Of a stretch of 64,000 nucleotides of DNA, positions 47,045 to 59,726 are shown in pieces. Numbering within the stretch: the stretch's first letter is position 1; every line of letters starts with the position of its first letter. The position numbers were made by a program, and so were the translations under genes. Source of the DNA: Oxytricha trifallax (lineage: Eukaryota > Ciliophora > Spirotrichea > Sporadotrichida > Oxytrichidae); assembly GCA_000711775.1 (NCBI GenBank), contig ARYC01000683.1:1-64000 (forward strand), given 5' to 3'. The notes under the pieces were generated by a model that was given only the letters and a program-made list of their open reading frames with translations, was not told the DNA's origin and did no database searches.

Positions 47045-47504
47045 TAAGATGACAAACATCACCCCCTCAAAAGTAATACTTTTAAAAATGTACTCTTATA
47101 GAACTCGACCTCTTGAGCAAAGTATTCCTAAGATCTGATTGTGGCCGACTTTAGTTTTCGAGATAACACATTGGCTAAGTTAAAAATCATATATAAAATG
47201 ATAAAATTTGGCCATTAAAATTGTGTGACATTTTCTTATAATCATCTTAATTAGCATAATCTGATAGGTACCGAGGAATTATTTTGAGAATATAATTTTT
47301 CATGATAATATTTTTTAGCTTTGGCTTATAAAGATCACCATTTACCTTCATTATAAATTAAGATTGCCTATTAATTTATAATGAAGGTAAATGGTGATCT
47401 TTATAAGCCAAAGCTAAAAAATATTATCAGGAAAATTCTATTCTCAAAATAATTCCTCGGTACCTATCAGATTATGCTAATTAAGAGAGTTTGTCACTTT
47501 GGCG
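47045..47504. mobile_element. Foldback element, shortened copy
   Basis: The left part (GATGACAAACATCACCCCC, then CTCGACCTCTTGAG and GATAACACATTGGC) matches the element at 59727. The inner 110 bp form a near-perfect hairpin centred near 47355. The right arm has lost its outer 190 bp but still ends GTTTGTCACTTTGGC. Confidence 0.65.
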
Positions 47505-48599
47505 AAATTCAATAATATTTAATTTAATATTTTAACATATTATTTATTTATATTTAATAATTTTTAAATTATAATACTTTTTCTAATATTAATTTTTGAT
47601 TGATTTGTTTATGTGATATAACTTCCTTCTAATGTGTTATTTATTTATTTCTGGAAAAGAATTGACAGTATTCATTTTAAATGAATTGCTTATATTTTAT
47701 AACTTATTTACTCATCTCATCACGTCAATAATTAAATTTTTGATATGAATTATATAAATTGGTTACTGTATTAATAATCAACGATAATATATAATATTTA
47801 TTGACATATATTTATTATGCAATTTAACCACCTTTTAATTATTTATATGAAAGAGTTGATATTTGCAAAAATTATTATGCTTGATTATCATCTTACCAAT
47901 TAGTTATTGTACTAATATTTATTTAAAATTCAATTGAGTAAGTTTAAATTATAAATCTATACTATGTCTTATTCATAAATATTTGATTTTAATTCTTGAT
48001 AATTTAACTATAGTTTCACTGAAGATTATAACCCTTTTTTATTACAATAATTTGGGTGATTAAATTATGATTAATAACAATTAAGATTTTGGATTATAAA
48101 ATATTTATCATTGTAATATATTATTGTATTAATAATAGTAAATGAATTGATTAAGTATTTAAGAAAATATAAAAAAATCGAAAAATTCTAGGCAACTTTT
48201 CTCAATTGATTTAAATTTTGAAAATTTCAAAAAAATATTTTAACTAATGAATGAATTAATAATACAGTTGATATCATTTAGTTAAAGTTTATAAACTCTG
48301 TTTTTTTTATAAATTTTAACTTTTTTTGTTAAATAATAAAGATAAAAGTTTAAATAGTTTAAGAATAAGGTGGTTGTTATTTTAAATTTAGAATTCAAAT
48401 TAATTTAATATTTTTAATATTATAGATTATTTGATAGCTTTTAATAAAGTTATAGTACTACATTATATATAAATAATTATAGGGGAGTCTTCAAGAATTA
48501 TAAAGCTAAAAAAACTATAAGTTTGATCCTAATGATTTTATCACCTTAATTATATTAGATTACTAGCAGCTATAAAGAGCTTCTCTATTATCTCATCCT
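47505..48599. other. AT-rich stretch
   Basis: No supported feature. Confidence 0.35.
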
Positions 48600-49022
48600 A
48601 CACGGCCCTGTGAAGAGGAAAACATAGATGTTCTAGAGTCAGCTCAGTTCGACGTCTGCCCAACATGGCGGTGCATGAGGGTCTCCAGCATGCCACAGTG
48701 TAAGGATGGAACAAAGTCATCATATAGAAGTACTCTCCCTTGATTGCCACTCCATTACAAGCATCAACATCGCAAAGCTGAGAAAGCATACCAGTGGCCG
48801 TATCGTTCAACAATCATATGACCGTCTCTTGCGATACTGACAATACTTGTGACTCTATGGGCAGTTGGGAGGATGGTGAAAGCATTTGTCTAGTAGTCTT
48901 TGGTGAATTATGAGTTATAAGCGCAAGATGTGGCAACTGCATTAGAGCTAAGGCTGGTTGTGTAAACTTAATTACTGAAAGAGAAATAGTGATAGAGAGG
49001 TTTGCATTCGCTGCTCTCTTAG
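48600..49022 (+). CDS. Coding-like island, frames unresolved
   Basis: GC-rich for this window. One frame gives EEENIDVLESAQFDVCPTW, another TVSCDTDNTCDSMGSWEDGE and ISARCGNCIRAKAGCVNL. The Cys-rich parts and frame changes suggest a decayed or IES-containing gene continuing into 49023. Confidence 0.35.
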
Positions 49023-49544
49023 ATGGGGTTCAGGCTAATGGTCACTAACAGTTAGATACTCACTCATACACTGGTACTTTGGAGGTTAATGTAACGCACG
49101 AATGGCTTAGAGATGTGCAAAAGCAAAGAAGCCAGAGAGCACTCTGCAATAGAAGTGGCAGGAATCCTTAGCTTAGCCTCTACCACTTCAAGTATCAAGA
49201 CTGATCTCATTCTATTAGACAGTATGGGTATCAGCCAAGGGTATATCACTGCACACATGGGGAAGCTCACTGGTCAATAGAGGAAAGGAGCAGAAGGCAA
49301 AAGAGAATCGAATGAAATACACTAGCTTAAATCATTTGCATCACAAATAAATCCAGAAAATGTGCAGAGAACGTTCGATCAATACCATAGGGTGGACCCC
49401 AAATATTGTTTGTTAATTATCTCGGCCCCGCGACATTTTTCAGAGCCGGAGGTTCACCTCCGTAGATAATTTAACGGAGAATCGCGTGGTGCCACTGGCC
49501 GCTCCCAATTCTACTTTCCGCCTCTTACTTTTTTGCATAACTGA
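49023..49544 (+). CDS. Unknown 173-residue ORF
   Basis: ATG 49023 to TGA 49542-49544 without internal TGA, starting MGFRLMVTNSQILTHTLVLW. It includes EVAGILSLASTTSSIKTDLI, SMGISQGYITAHMGKLTGQQ and INPENVQRTFDQYHRVDPKY. Composition is that of a soluble protein. The frame is open upstream to a TGA at 48990. It is on the same strand and frame as 49686-49910, so both may belong to one gene. No family recognised. Confidence 0.5.
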
Positions 49545-49685
49545 ATTACAAAAAAGGCCGAAGATGCACTATATCAAGACAAGCCTCCAGCTGATGAATA
49601 AGTCAAAGGGAGATGATAAACCAGTAAATGGGGGGTATTATTGATGATGCATGGCCAGAGAAGCACCAGAGAAGAGACGATGACG

Positions 49686-49910
49686 ATGGCAACTAAAGTA
49701 GAGGATGCATAGTTGGCTACTGACATTGCAGAGATTGTTGAGATGCCTTCAGAGAACAAGACAATGCCAGATGGCAGATGCCTTGAAGGTAGGACACGAG
49801 AGATAGATATAAAGAGTAACAATATGTCGACGATGAAGATGATGGTTTTAGAAACTCAGAGCCAATTCACAATAAACTTTGTAGAAGAGGCAACAAGATG
49901 GAAGACTTGA
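49686..49910 (+). CDS. Unknown 74-residue ORF
   Basis: It starts MATKVEDAQLATDIAEIVEM and includes ENKTMPDGRCLEGRTREI. Acidic N-terminus, TAG as Gln, TGA at 49908. The overlapping frame at 49787 looks equally coding from about 49815, so a frame switch (small IES or indel) near 49805 is likely. Confidence 0.4.
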
Positions 49911-50656
49911 ACTAGGAAGAGAATAACTTCCCAACAATGATTTTAGGCTCGTCATAGGCAATAAATTATAGTGGTAAAGTAAATCAATCACGACAGTTTG
50001 AGATTAAAGATTCAAAAGGGTATCATACTTTTATTAAATTATTATAAGATTATACTCGAACTTAGCCTAATTATTATTTAGTTTGTTTTAAAATTAAATT
50101 ACACACAATAAATACAAATTTAGTTACCTGTTTTAAATTTAAGACAGAAAAGTAGAAAAAGGAAATGATAGAAGATAAATAATAAAATATCGCAATTAAT
50201 ACAGACAGTCTAACTAAGTTATTATTTTTAATGCTTTTGATATTTCAAAATTCTAGACATATAAAATAATAAGTAATTAGCAAAATAAAAATAACAATTC
50301 TTTATGGGGAAATAATAGTGGGGCTTAAGTCAGCCAGATAGATATTCAGATATTCATATTTTAATTTTTGCCGATCCAATCCATCTTTTCCAAGGGGAGT
50401 TACCCTATATGATTTGATCAGGAGATGTTCACATGGTAAATTTAAATTTTAATATATTAATTAGTGGATAATTTTAAATAAGAAAGATAAGCAAAATAAT
50501 TATATTTAATTAATATTATGTCTAAGTAGTAAGGATTACTAGTAAAGATTTGAAATAGGGTCTATTAAGAATAAGTCAACACTGATAGATTAAAATTATG
50601 TAAATATAAAATCAATGCATCAAATTTGTTTTATTGAATGCAATTAAAATAATTGA
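49787..50656 (+). CDS. Unknown ORF, 289 codons without TGA
   Basis: Open from 49787 to TGA 50654-50656. The first 60 codons (VDDEDDGFRNSEPIHNKLCR, MEDLNQEENNFPTMILGSS) look coding. The centre is AT-rich, and a later patch (CRSNPSFPRGVTLYDLIRRC) again looks coding. It is unlikely to be open by chance over the full length, but the middle may be non-coding. No family recognised. Confidence 0.4.
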
Positions 50657-52151
50657 AATAACTATAATAAATAACAAGAGCACTAATTTATTAATAGCAA
50701 TAATGGCTTTTATTAATAAGAAATGCACTCTTTTTAACTTATTAGGTAATATTAATAAAGTTTAATCAGCAATTAATATTTTCAAGAAAGTCCTTCCTTT
50801 ATTATCTACTCCAATTTAGTGGTGATTTATTATTTAAAAGTTAATGGTTCTTGTTGTGATATTAAAATACTATTTATGATTAAAATTATGCAGAAAGTTG
50901 ATGTATTTTACTAAACATTATTTCTAATATATGTAATAATTCATATTTAATTCCCGATAACAATCTAAGCTATTTCATACAAATTAATAGTAAGAATCTA
51001 TATGTGATTTTAGTGTATGAAATTTGTAATTAAACTAAGATTTCCACTATTTATTTTTTATTCTGCAACATCCTCAGCATAGCCATATCTATCCTTGTAA
51101 TAATATTCAGCTTTTCTAAATAAGTGATAGAATGCAGTTGCTGAATATTCTTACATTCAAATATATCGAAGTTTAAGTTTAGTTTCTTTTTATTAGTTTT
51201 CAAATTTACTAGAATTAAGTTAAAGGTTTGTACAGGTTATGAAATATAATGATAAAGTTTTAAATGAAAATCAGTAGTTAACTATATTTTTAATAAAATT
51301 AGTGTATTTTAATTATTCTTAAATTTATTACTATTTAATTAAACTTTTAAATATAATGTATGAATTAGTAAACTATCATTTGGCATAATATACTATATTT
51401 CATATTTTCATTTAATTATGTTGTCTTATTAAAATGACATGACATTATTTCTTGATCAAAAGCTGCGATAAAGTCTAACATATTAATGTCATGATGAACT
51501 TTTGAAATAAATTTTAACAGTTCGTTTTAATCCAATGGAGCTTCCCCTGAAATGTTTTAAACTTTGTATTTTTATTAGTTAATGATCTAAATATTTATAA
51601 TTGATTAAGCTAATATTGTAATCAAATTAGTAAATAATAACATGTATGATATTGATATTTTTTATATTATTAACTTTTTTTAATATTTCAGTTTTTTGTT
51701 TTATTTATATTTTTAAGAAAGTTCCCATATTTATTTGGCTTACATTGCTCTGTTTCCAAAGTATATTCTGATTAAATTGATAGTGAATAATTAATTCTTA
51801 AAAAATTATAAGCTTGAAGGAACTGAAAGAAACTTTCGCATTGAAATACATATTTTATTTTTAATGATTATAATCTTATTGCTGTGGAAATTTTTTAATT
51901 CCGATATAATTTAAGTTTTGTTAAAATCGAATATCAATTTAAAAAGTATATATCTTTCAGTATTCTTAGCCCTTTGCATAAGAACTGCTAGGGTTATACC
52001 TTAATTGTTAAAATTTTGATTTTACTAATTTAATGAATCTCATAATGAATGTTTTCAGATTAAATAATTAATTGGTTGATGCCAATTCTGCTTTTTGGAT
52101 TTTTGTAATTTAAATTTGAGTTATGACCTTAGTCATTCTTAGAATTTATTG
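50657..52151. other. AT-rich stretch
   Basis: No supported feature. Confidence 0.35.
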
Positions 52152-52159
52152 AAACAAAT

Positions 52160-52681
52160 GGGGGGGGAAAGTTTCCTGCACTCGTGATAGTTTCCTGCAC
52201 TTTTTTAAATGTAAAATTTCATAAGTTTAACAATAAATTTCTTTTACAACCCATAGATTTTAAGATATTTTTTAAATCATGTGCGAACTGCATGAAAATA
52301 TAGTATTAAAAATTATCTAATATTATATATGATTGAAAGAAATAATTAGAATTTTAACAATAATTGAATAAAATGTTTGGAATTTCATTAGTACAGAGAG
52401 AACAATATTATGGTTGAGATACAGAAGTCTACTAATATCAGATGAAATCTTTATAGTGGATAAATTTTATCCTTGCTTGGATGGTGATTAGATTCCATGT
52501 TAATAAAGATATTGATTAATTGAAGAATAGATTAAGTAATAATATATAAAAAAATTAGTAAAAGATTTTGTTGATAAATGTGATAAAAATCGAATTCTAA
52601 AAATGAAAAAAAATTTAGTGCAGGAAACTAACCAAAAAAATTTTTTTTATAATAAACCGGTGCAGGAAACTTTCCCCCCCC
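52160..52681. mobile_element. G/C-tailed element, short intact copy (522 bp)
   Basis: Starts with eight G then AAAGTTTCCTGCAC, and ends GTGCAGGAAACTTT then eight C. The perfect 8-bp target duplication AAACAAAT is at 52152-52159 and 52682-52689. Each end has a second TTTCCTGCAC (52189 and 52617 regions). The interior is AT-rich without a gene. Confidence 0.88.
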
Positions 52682-52689
52682 AAACAAAT

Positions 52690-55600
52690 ATATGAATATA
52701 TTTTTATATTTTTGAATATTAATTAGGGACCTAACGCCCTAGCATGTTCTAAATTAAATCGAAGAAATTTAATAATTTTCTTTTTCTCTTATCAAATGAT
52801 TTATCAGCTTCTTTATCATATTTGGATGGAGATTTTAATTTTTCTAAAGAGTAATCAATTCCAATTTTGTATTAATTCTCTAGCATTATCACAACTAGCT
52901 AGTTAATTATTAATATCGATAATTAAATTATAATTTTTTATGAGTGTTTTGATTCATTATTCCATTAAAAATATTAATCTATATGCTATAAGTTTAAGGT
53001 TTTTAATCAAACTGATTTAATCTTTAGAATATTACTATTTTCTTTAACTTAATATTCTTACCACTATTTATCTTATTCTTCATTATGTTTAAATAATGTA
53101 CTTCTAATATGTAAAATAATGTGGCAGATCGTTTAATGCAGGTAAAATTAATATCAATAGAACAAATGTAGTTCATCCTCTAATAAATATTATTATTTCA
53201 ATTACTTTTTAGCACTATTTCATTAATATCATTCTTGTTAGTTATTTAGATCAGTAATCCGCTATCCAGCTAAATAACTACCCTTTTATAAATTAATTAA
53301 GTAAAGAAAGAATCTTTATTCGACTTATTCATAGATTTTGATATAATTTAGGCTATATAACTTTGATTGTTTGCGAGATATTCTTCTTTAATTAATTATT
53401 ATTCCTATTTACATTTAACTGCTCTTTGACTTTGGTTGTTGTAGCGGAAATCTTTCATTTAGTTCCACTGATTCCTATAACAAATCTACATTCAGTTTTA
53501 TTAAGATTAGGATATTTAAGGATTACATTTATCGTATACGACTTAGAGCAGTCACTTGTCGCAAAAAATCTCTCGTTTTAATGCCCCTTATTATACACCA
53601 CATTTAGTATTTGATCTTATCAACAGCAGCTCCAAACCTTGCCTTAATCCTTTTAGTTAATATTTCTAAATTTTTCCTATATAAAAATAAATATACATAT
53701 TTTATCTTAAATTGTTTTTTAAGTTGACAAATGTTACTTTCTTTTATAGTTTAAGCAGTTGTTGCTGCTATTTTCTTTACTTCAGCTTTCACTCTTACGA
53801 AATAAACTGAGCAACCTTAATAAATTTAAAGAAGATATCTTAAAATTTCTGAAAACACTAATAAACATTGAAATTAAAATGCTTTCACCTACTTTAAGTT
53901 GAAATTGTTCTAATAAATTCGTAAAAAAGCTAGAAGTTATTAATTTTAGATTGCTTAATTAACATTTATAATGTAATTTGCTCAGTTATACTTAATTTAA
54001 ATATTTTTAAAGGTTTATTTAAATTTCAAGTTATAATTGATTCATTGCATTAAATTGGCTCTTCTCCTTATATTTACCTTCCAATGAGCTTAAAATATTG
54101 CATATTTAATTTAATAATTTAGTATGTTCTTCAGAAATATGAAGTAAAAATTAAAATATTATATAAATAATTTAAATTGTGATACTGAATAAATCTATGA
54201 ATATTTAATTCGTATTTCAAAAATTAATTCATAGCTTTTCATGAGAGTATCCGTTAGATGTGTATTATAAAATTTATCTGGTGGATGAAAAAGTATTTAA
54301 GAAATGAAAAAGAATTTAAGACTAAAAAACAAAAAATAAAGAGAACAATAACTCTTTTTGAGATTTAAAATAATTGGAACATGTAAAGCATAAAAGAAAT
54401 ATAAATTAAACTTAAATACATAATAATCAACTAATATTCTGAAAGAAAACTCTTCTTCAATCATGCTATATTATTCAAGGTCTTATTAGATAATCAATTA
54501 AAATTGATTGTTGTTATTTTTTTAGTAAATCACTTTTGTCATTAAAAACATAGTAAATGCATTAAATAATCAATGGCTTTAATTGCAATTAGTATTTATT
54601 CTTGCTTTATTTGATTGTCTCTCAACGCTCTAATTACTGAATATATCCAGAACACAAAAAATTATAAAGTTTAATTGGAGATTAATTAAAGGACAATTTA
54701 TTTAGATTTCTAGTTGGATTTGAATTATCAAATCTGTGCAAGTGCTTCATTTTGTGGAAATGATAAAAATTGAACAGGTATTTATACTATAAAAGGAGTT
54801 AAGTAGCAGTTGAAATTTAATAATGATAAATTCTTAGAATAATTTCAATAAAAGTCTTAAATACTTAAAAAATAAGCTTCATTTGTTTTAAGATTCTGAA
54901 AAAATAATGTCGATTATAAAACTAATTTAAAATAATCTCCATATATTTTTCTTGGAGTATATTTTATTAATATCCTCATTTTTCAAATGCAAATGGATGA
55001 GGAGAGAAATTTTAATAATTGAATTAGATTAGTAACTTAATTCTTCTTTTAATAAGTAAATATCTGAATAAAGCGGATTAGTCTATGTAATATAAAAAAA
55101 ATCTTGTAGACAAGTCACATTGCTGTTTTTTCCAATAATTTTTATAATTCGTTCAAATTATGAATATTTAATCATATTTAACCTTTTCAGCTATTATAAA
55201 TAACTTTGAGATTATTTATTTTAAGTTAGATAATAAAACGTTTTACCAATAATTTTAATTACTTTTAACTTTAATACAATTTATTCTATGCAAGTTACTC
55301 ATTTAATCATATTTTACAATCTATAAAAATATTATTATAATTAATGGAATAAATTTATCAGTAGACTTTTAGGCTTTATACTCGATTTCATTTCAGTTAG
55401 TAAGCTACTGAAAATCAAATAACTCGATGAAATATATATTTTATTTATTTAAATTTTATTTTAAACGAGTGCAGCATTAAGAAAATGTTACTGTAACACT
55501 TCAGTTTGCGTAATTAGATTGCTGGTTATAATGTTTTCGTTAATTCCAATCAAGATAAGAATAACTCGCTATAAGTGTTTGATAGAAAATAGCTTACAGA

Positions 55601-56589
55601 AGTGAAATAGGCCATATATTTTACGTAAAAATAAAAAAATCAAACAATATAAAATATATCTTCTCTGACGAGTCACAATTTGTAATTATCTGAATGTTCT
55701 CTTCATAATAACTCCTTGCAGCATCAATTTAAGTGTCCTTTGAAATAAAAAAAATAATTATACATAGAATTAGGTTAAACAGTTTAAATGTACTCTCTTT
55801 TCATGATTTATATTTAGCGAATTCAATTATTGATCTTATAAAAATATATTTTATTAACAACTAATTGTGAATTTCGTTATTTTTCCATGATTATTCTTCT
55901 CTTCTTATTGAGATAAAATTTATAGTTAAGTGATTTCAATTACTGAAACAAAGCTACCTCTGAATTTTAGAATTCTATGCAACATCAACTTTTGTAATCT
56001 CAAATTATTAACAGTAATTCAACTTATACAAAAAGATTAAATTAAATTTTTATCATGAAAAATCATGCATTTTTTAAAAGAATATATTTACAACCATAAA
56101 TATAAATCATTAAGAATCCTAGAAGTGACCTCAATTAATATTTAACAATAATAACTAACTATAATTCAACAAATTTTCTTAAATCTCAAACTCAGTAGAA
56201 AGACATAAAGCGAAGCATAGCTTGAAGTTATTGATATTAGGAAGTATGCAGTAGAAATTCTCATAAATTTAAATAGTGAAAATATAGGACAGAACGAAGA
56301 TAGTAATTAAATTTTGACAAATGGCCAATTTAATATTTTATATTGTATTTCAAAATATATTATAATATTAAATTAACAAATTATCCCAGTATCGATCAGT
56401 ATATGTACAATTATGAAATAAAGGGTAATAAGAAATATCACGAAAAGTAAAACGTAAATATATTCAAGGAGGAATTATTTATGTGTTTAAATTAATTAGT
56501 TAATGAATCAATGCTTTACTACTGAGTGAGCTAATAAAATTAATGGCAATACTACAAATACAAAAATAAATAATGGGATCAACAATTTG
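52690..56589. other. AT-rich stretch
   Basis: 3.9 kb with no gene or clear repeat that I can support. Confidence 0.35.
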
Positions 56590-56913
56590 ATAAAACCCCA
56601 AGAGTAATTTTTTAGAGAATCGTGAGTATGATAAATGTTGAAGTAATATACAACTATAAATATTTACAAAAAAGTAAAACCCCATTAGAGGGATTGGAAA
56701 AATCAGTGGAAGCGAAATTCAAAAAGTGAATAATAATAATACCCTTAATTTAAACTATTAAACGATTAAATATTTAATGTTACAAAACAGGGCAGACTTT
56801 TTTACATTTGATGTTTAAGGAAAAAGTTGTCATAGAGAAGCGAAATTAGGTCCATTCGATAGCGCTTTGAATATTAGGAGGAATTCAAGTGATCGGAGCT
56901 CAGAGCTCACACC

Positions 56914-57426
56914 ATGGCAAAGTTGCGCTTGATGTACTTTTGTCATTCTCCTGGTCTTTAAAGGAATCAGAACTCTCACTCAACACAGCTGCATCAGGGA
57001 ATGCCCAGTCTCTCACGAGAAGAAAGACCAGTCTGGAAATTTCATCGCCTGGGAGGAAGCTCTCCTGTTGAGCATTGGCCTTAAGGAATCTCAATATCTA
57101 GGCGCGGGGATCAAGTTAGGGGTATTGAGTGGCATCTGGCGGAAGGCATTCAGCTGCTCCACGAGTTGGGAAGAGGAGTGCTCGGACATCAGGACCTCGT
57201 CATGAGTCGACAATGGCTGAATGACAAGGGGGTTACGCAAGACCCCGCATCCTTTAATGTTTTGGCCCCAAAAGGAGCGCTAGTCGTTGCGATGGCAGGA
57301 GATTAGTTTTTAGTCTCTTAATCAGAGCCGTTGGACCCCACTTCTTTGACCTGTGAGTTTTTTAAAACCCTTCTCCTGTAGTGCCTTAGTATTAAAATTC
57401 AGACATTGGGTGTAAAAGTTTCTTGA
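56914..57426 (+). CDS. 170-residue ORF, left arm of the inverted duplication
   Basis: ATG in CACCATGG at 56914; the frame runs TGA-free to 57424-57426. It reads MAKLRLMYFCHSPGLQRNQN, then GIEWHLAEGIQLLHELGRGV and HQDLVMSRQWL. This weakly resembles a kinase catalytic-loop region (H-x-D-L), but no other kinase motif follows. The last 25 residues come from the unique spacer. The opposite strand of the same arm also holds an open frame (SFLPGDEISRLVFLLVRDWA), so the coding strand is uncertain. No family assigned. Confidence 0.4.
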
Positions 57427-57502
57427 GTTTAAAATGAAAAGTTATGTGATCCAGAGGAAATCTCTAAATGAATTCGTTTAAGCACCAGAGAAAATCTCCT
57501 AC

Positions 57503-58015
57503 TCATGTGAGAGAAACTTGAGGAGGCCATCGTAGGTAGCAAATGTGTTTGAGCATGCTGTCTTAGAGCAACTCCTTGGCCAAAGAAGTGGTGTCCAACG
57601 GCTCTGATTAAGAGACTAAAAACTAATTTCCTGCCATCGCAACGACTAGCGCTCCTTTTGGGGCCAAAACATTAAAGGATGCGGGGTCTTGCGTAACCCC
57701 CTTGTCATTCAGCCATTGTCGACTCATGACGAGGTCCTGATGTCCGAGCACTCCTCTTCCCAACTCGTGGAGCAGCTGAATGCCTTCCGCCAGATGCCAC
57801 TCAATACCCCTAACTTGATCCCCGCGCCTAGATATTGAGATTCCTTAAGGCCAATGCTCAACAGGAGAGCTTCCTCCCAGGCGATGAAATTTCCAGACTG
57901 GTCTTTCTTCTCGTGAGAGACTGGGCATTCCCTGATGCAGCTGTGTTGAGTGAGAGTTCTGATTCCTTTAAAGACCAGGAGAATGACAAAAGTACATCAA
58001 GCGCAACTTTGCCAT
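57503..58015 (-). CDS. 170-residue ORF, right arm of the inverted duplication
   Basis: Mirror of the ORF at 56914, same start context and same length, on the minus strand. The two converge on the spacer. The C-terminus differs where it enters the spacer side (LAKELLQDSMLKHICY against LTCEFFKTLL). TGA at 57503-57505. Same uncertainty about coding strand. Confidence 0.4.
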
Positions 58016-58340
58016 GGTGTGAGCTCTGAGCTCCGATCACTTGAATTCCTCCTAATATTCAAAGCGCTATCGAATGGACCTAATTTCGCTTCTCTATGAC
58101 AACTTTTTCCTTAAACATCAAATGTAAAAAAGTCTGCCCTGTTTTGTAACATTAAATATTTAATCGTTTAATAGTTTAAATTAAGGGTATTATTATTATT
58201 CACTTTTTGAATTTCGCTTCCACTGATTTTTCCAATCCCTCTAATGGGGTTTTACTTTTTTGTAAATATTTATAGTTATATATTACTTCAACATTTATCA
58301 TACTCACGATTCTCTAAAAAATTACTCTTGAGTTTTTGAT

Positions 58341-59719
58341 TAATAAAAATATTTCCTATTAAAGTTTGTCATTATACCCTTTAAATCCATATATGATTTA
58401 AATTAAATTAACACTTCCACATTTGTAACTCTTGATCTATGAAAAGAGCATTGATACTAAGAACTATAATATATTCCCTCATATTCAGTAATTACAATAT
58501 TTTTAGCATTTTTTGCATTTTACAATATCATATTATTTATTTTAGAATATTAGAAATAACGCCAAATTTAAATTAATTTTGCATTCATATTAAATAGTTA
58601 TCAACACAAGCACTAGTTAGTCAATAATTTCGGTAATATAGTTAAACTGAAGGAATTGACAAACATTATTTAGACGATTAAATTTTTGTAGTTTGTACTA
58701 ATTGGCTGATTTAATGGTGTTTAAATGTATATCAATTATACAATATTGTAATGATAATTATAGAGCATCTATTTTACTTTATTTTGTCTGCTCTAGATTC
58801 ATATTATGATATTTCAAATACTAGAATTAATTAAAACATCCATATGTTGTTTCATATAAGGTAGTAGGATATCAAAATATTTTTTAATTAATGTTAATTT
58901 AAAAAACAACTACGAAAAATAAATTGAAATAATTTCTTAGTTAAAAGTGAGAATTTGATTAATTGCACAAGTATTTGTAGAGTATTCATTGAAGCTATTA
59001 ATTAGTACAGCTAGTTTGTTCTTCCTGTATCCTTCACATCTTGAATAACTTCTCCAAAGATTTCGAATTTTGCTCAATCGTAAAAGGAGTAATTGTGCAA
59101 TGTTTTCTTATCACTTGCTCACTAGTATTGCTAGAATATATAAATGTTAGATATGCTTTTTGTAACTTACAAGTTTCGTTAAACAACTAACTATCTGATG
59201 TCTCTCATTATTTTGATTCAATTAAGATTACTTAATTGTAGATTTCAATTACTAAAGGAAATAAATTAAAATTTTTATTTTTATTAAAAAATTTGTTATT
59301 TTAAGAATCATTTTCAATTAAAATTATTTGACTTTGAGGATACTTTAAAAATTATGTATCTTTGGATTTATTCTCCCCTTAGTGATGAAATAAATTCACA
59401 ATAGTATCTGCAATTTTTATTTTATTTCTTATACCTTTAACTTATGAATATATTAAGGTAAAAATGTCACAATAATTAAGAAATACCAAAGAAAACAAAA
59501 AGGGAATTAGCACATTTTATCATAACAATAATTATAATAATATTATAAATAAAAAATACATATTATTATTTATAATATATATTTTATAAAGAATTAATCA
59601 TATTTCAGATGATTTATTAGGAGTTAAATTTATTGGAAAATTTTTCAATACTTTTCGATAAATGATTCTTGGTTTAATAATTTAAATTTAATTAAAAAAC
59701 TCAATTTAAAAGACTATTC
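58341..59719. other. AT-rich stretch
   Basis: No supported feature. Confidence 0.35.
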
Positions 59720-59726
59720 AATAAAA

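Larger units (their letters stand above)
56590..58340. repeat. Large inverted duplication (arms about 760 bp)
   Basis: Left arm 56590-57352 and right arm 57579-58340 are almost identical inverted copies, separated by about 226 bp of unique spacer. The central parts of the arms are GC-rich, while the outer 250 bp are AT-rich. AAAACCCC-like motifs lie in the arms (56678, 58243). Identity is so high that it looks recent or maintained by gene conversion. Confidence 0.9.

Noticed and set aside
49440..49475. GC-rich hairpin GGAGGT-TC-ACCTCC as a structured RNA.
   Set aside because: It lies inside an open coding frame (SEPEVHLRRQ), which explains it more simply.
57835..58029. ORF with SFLPGDEISRLVFLLVRDWA on the other strand of the inverted duplication listed as a separate gene.
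   Set aside because: It overlaps the longer 170-residue frame on the opposite strand. Only one is likely real, and I could not choose with certainty, so it is mentioned under that entry only.
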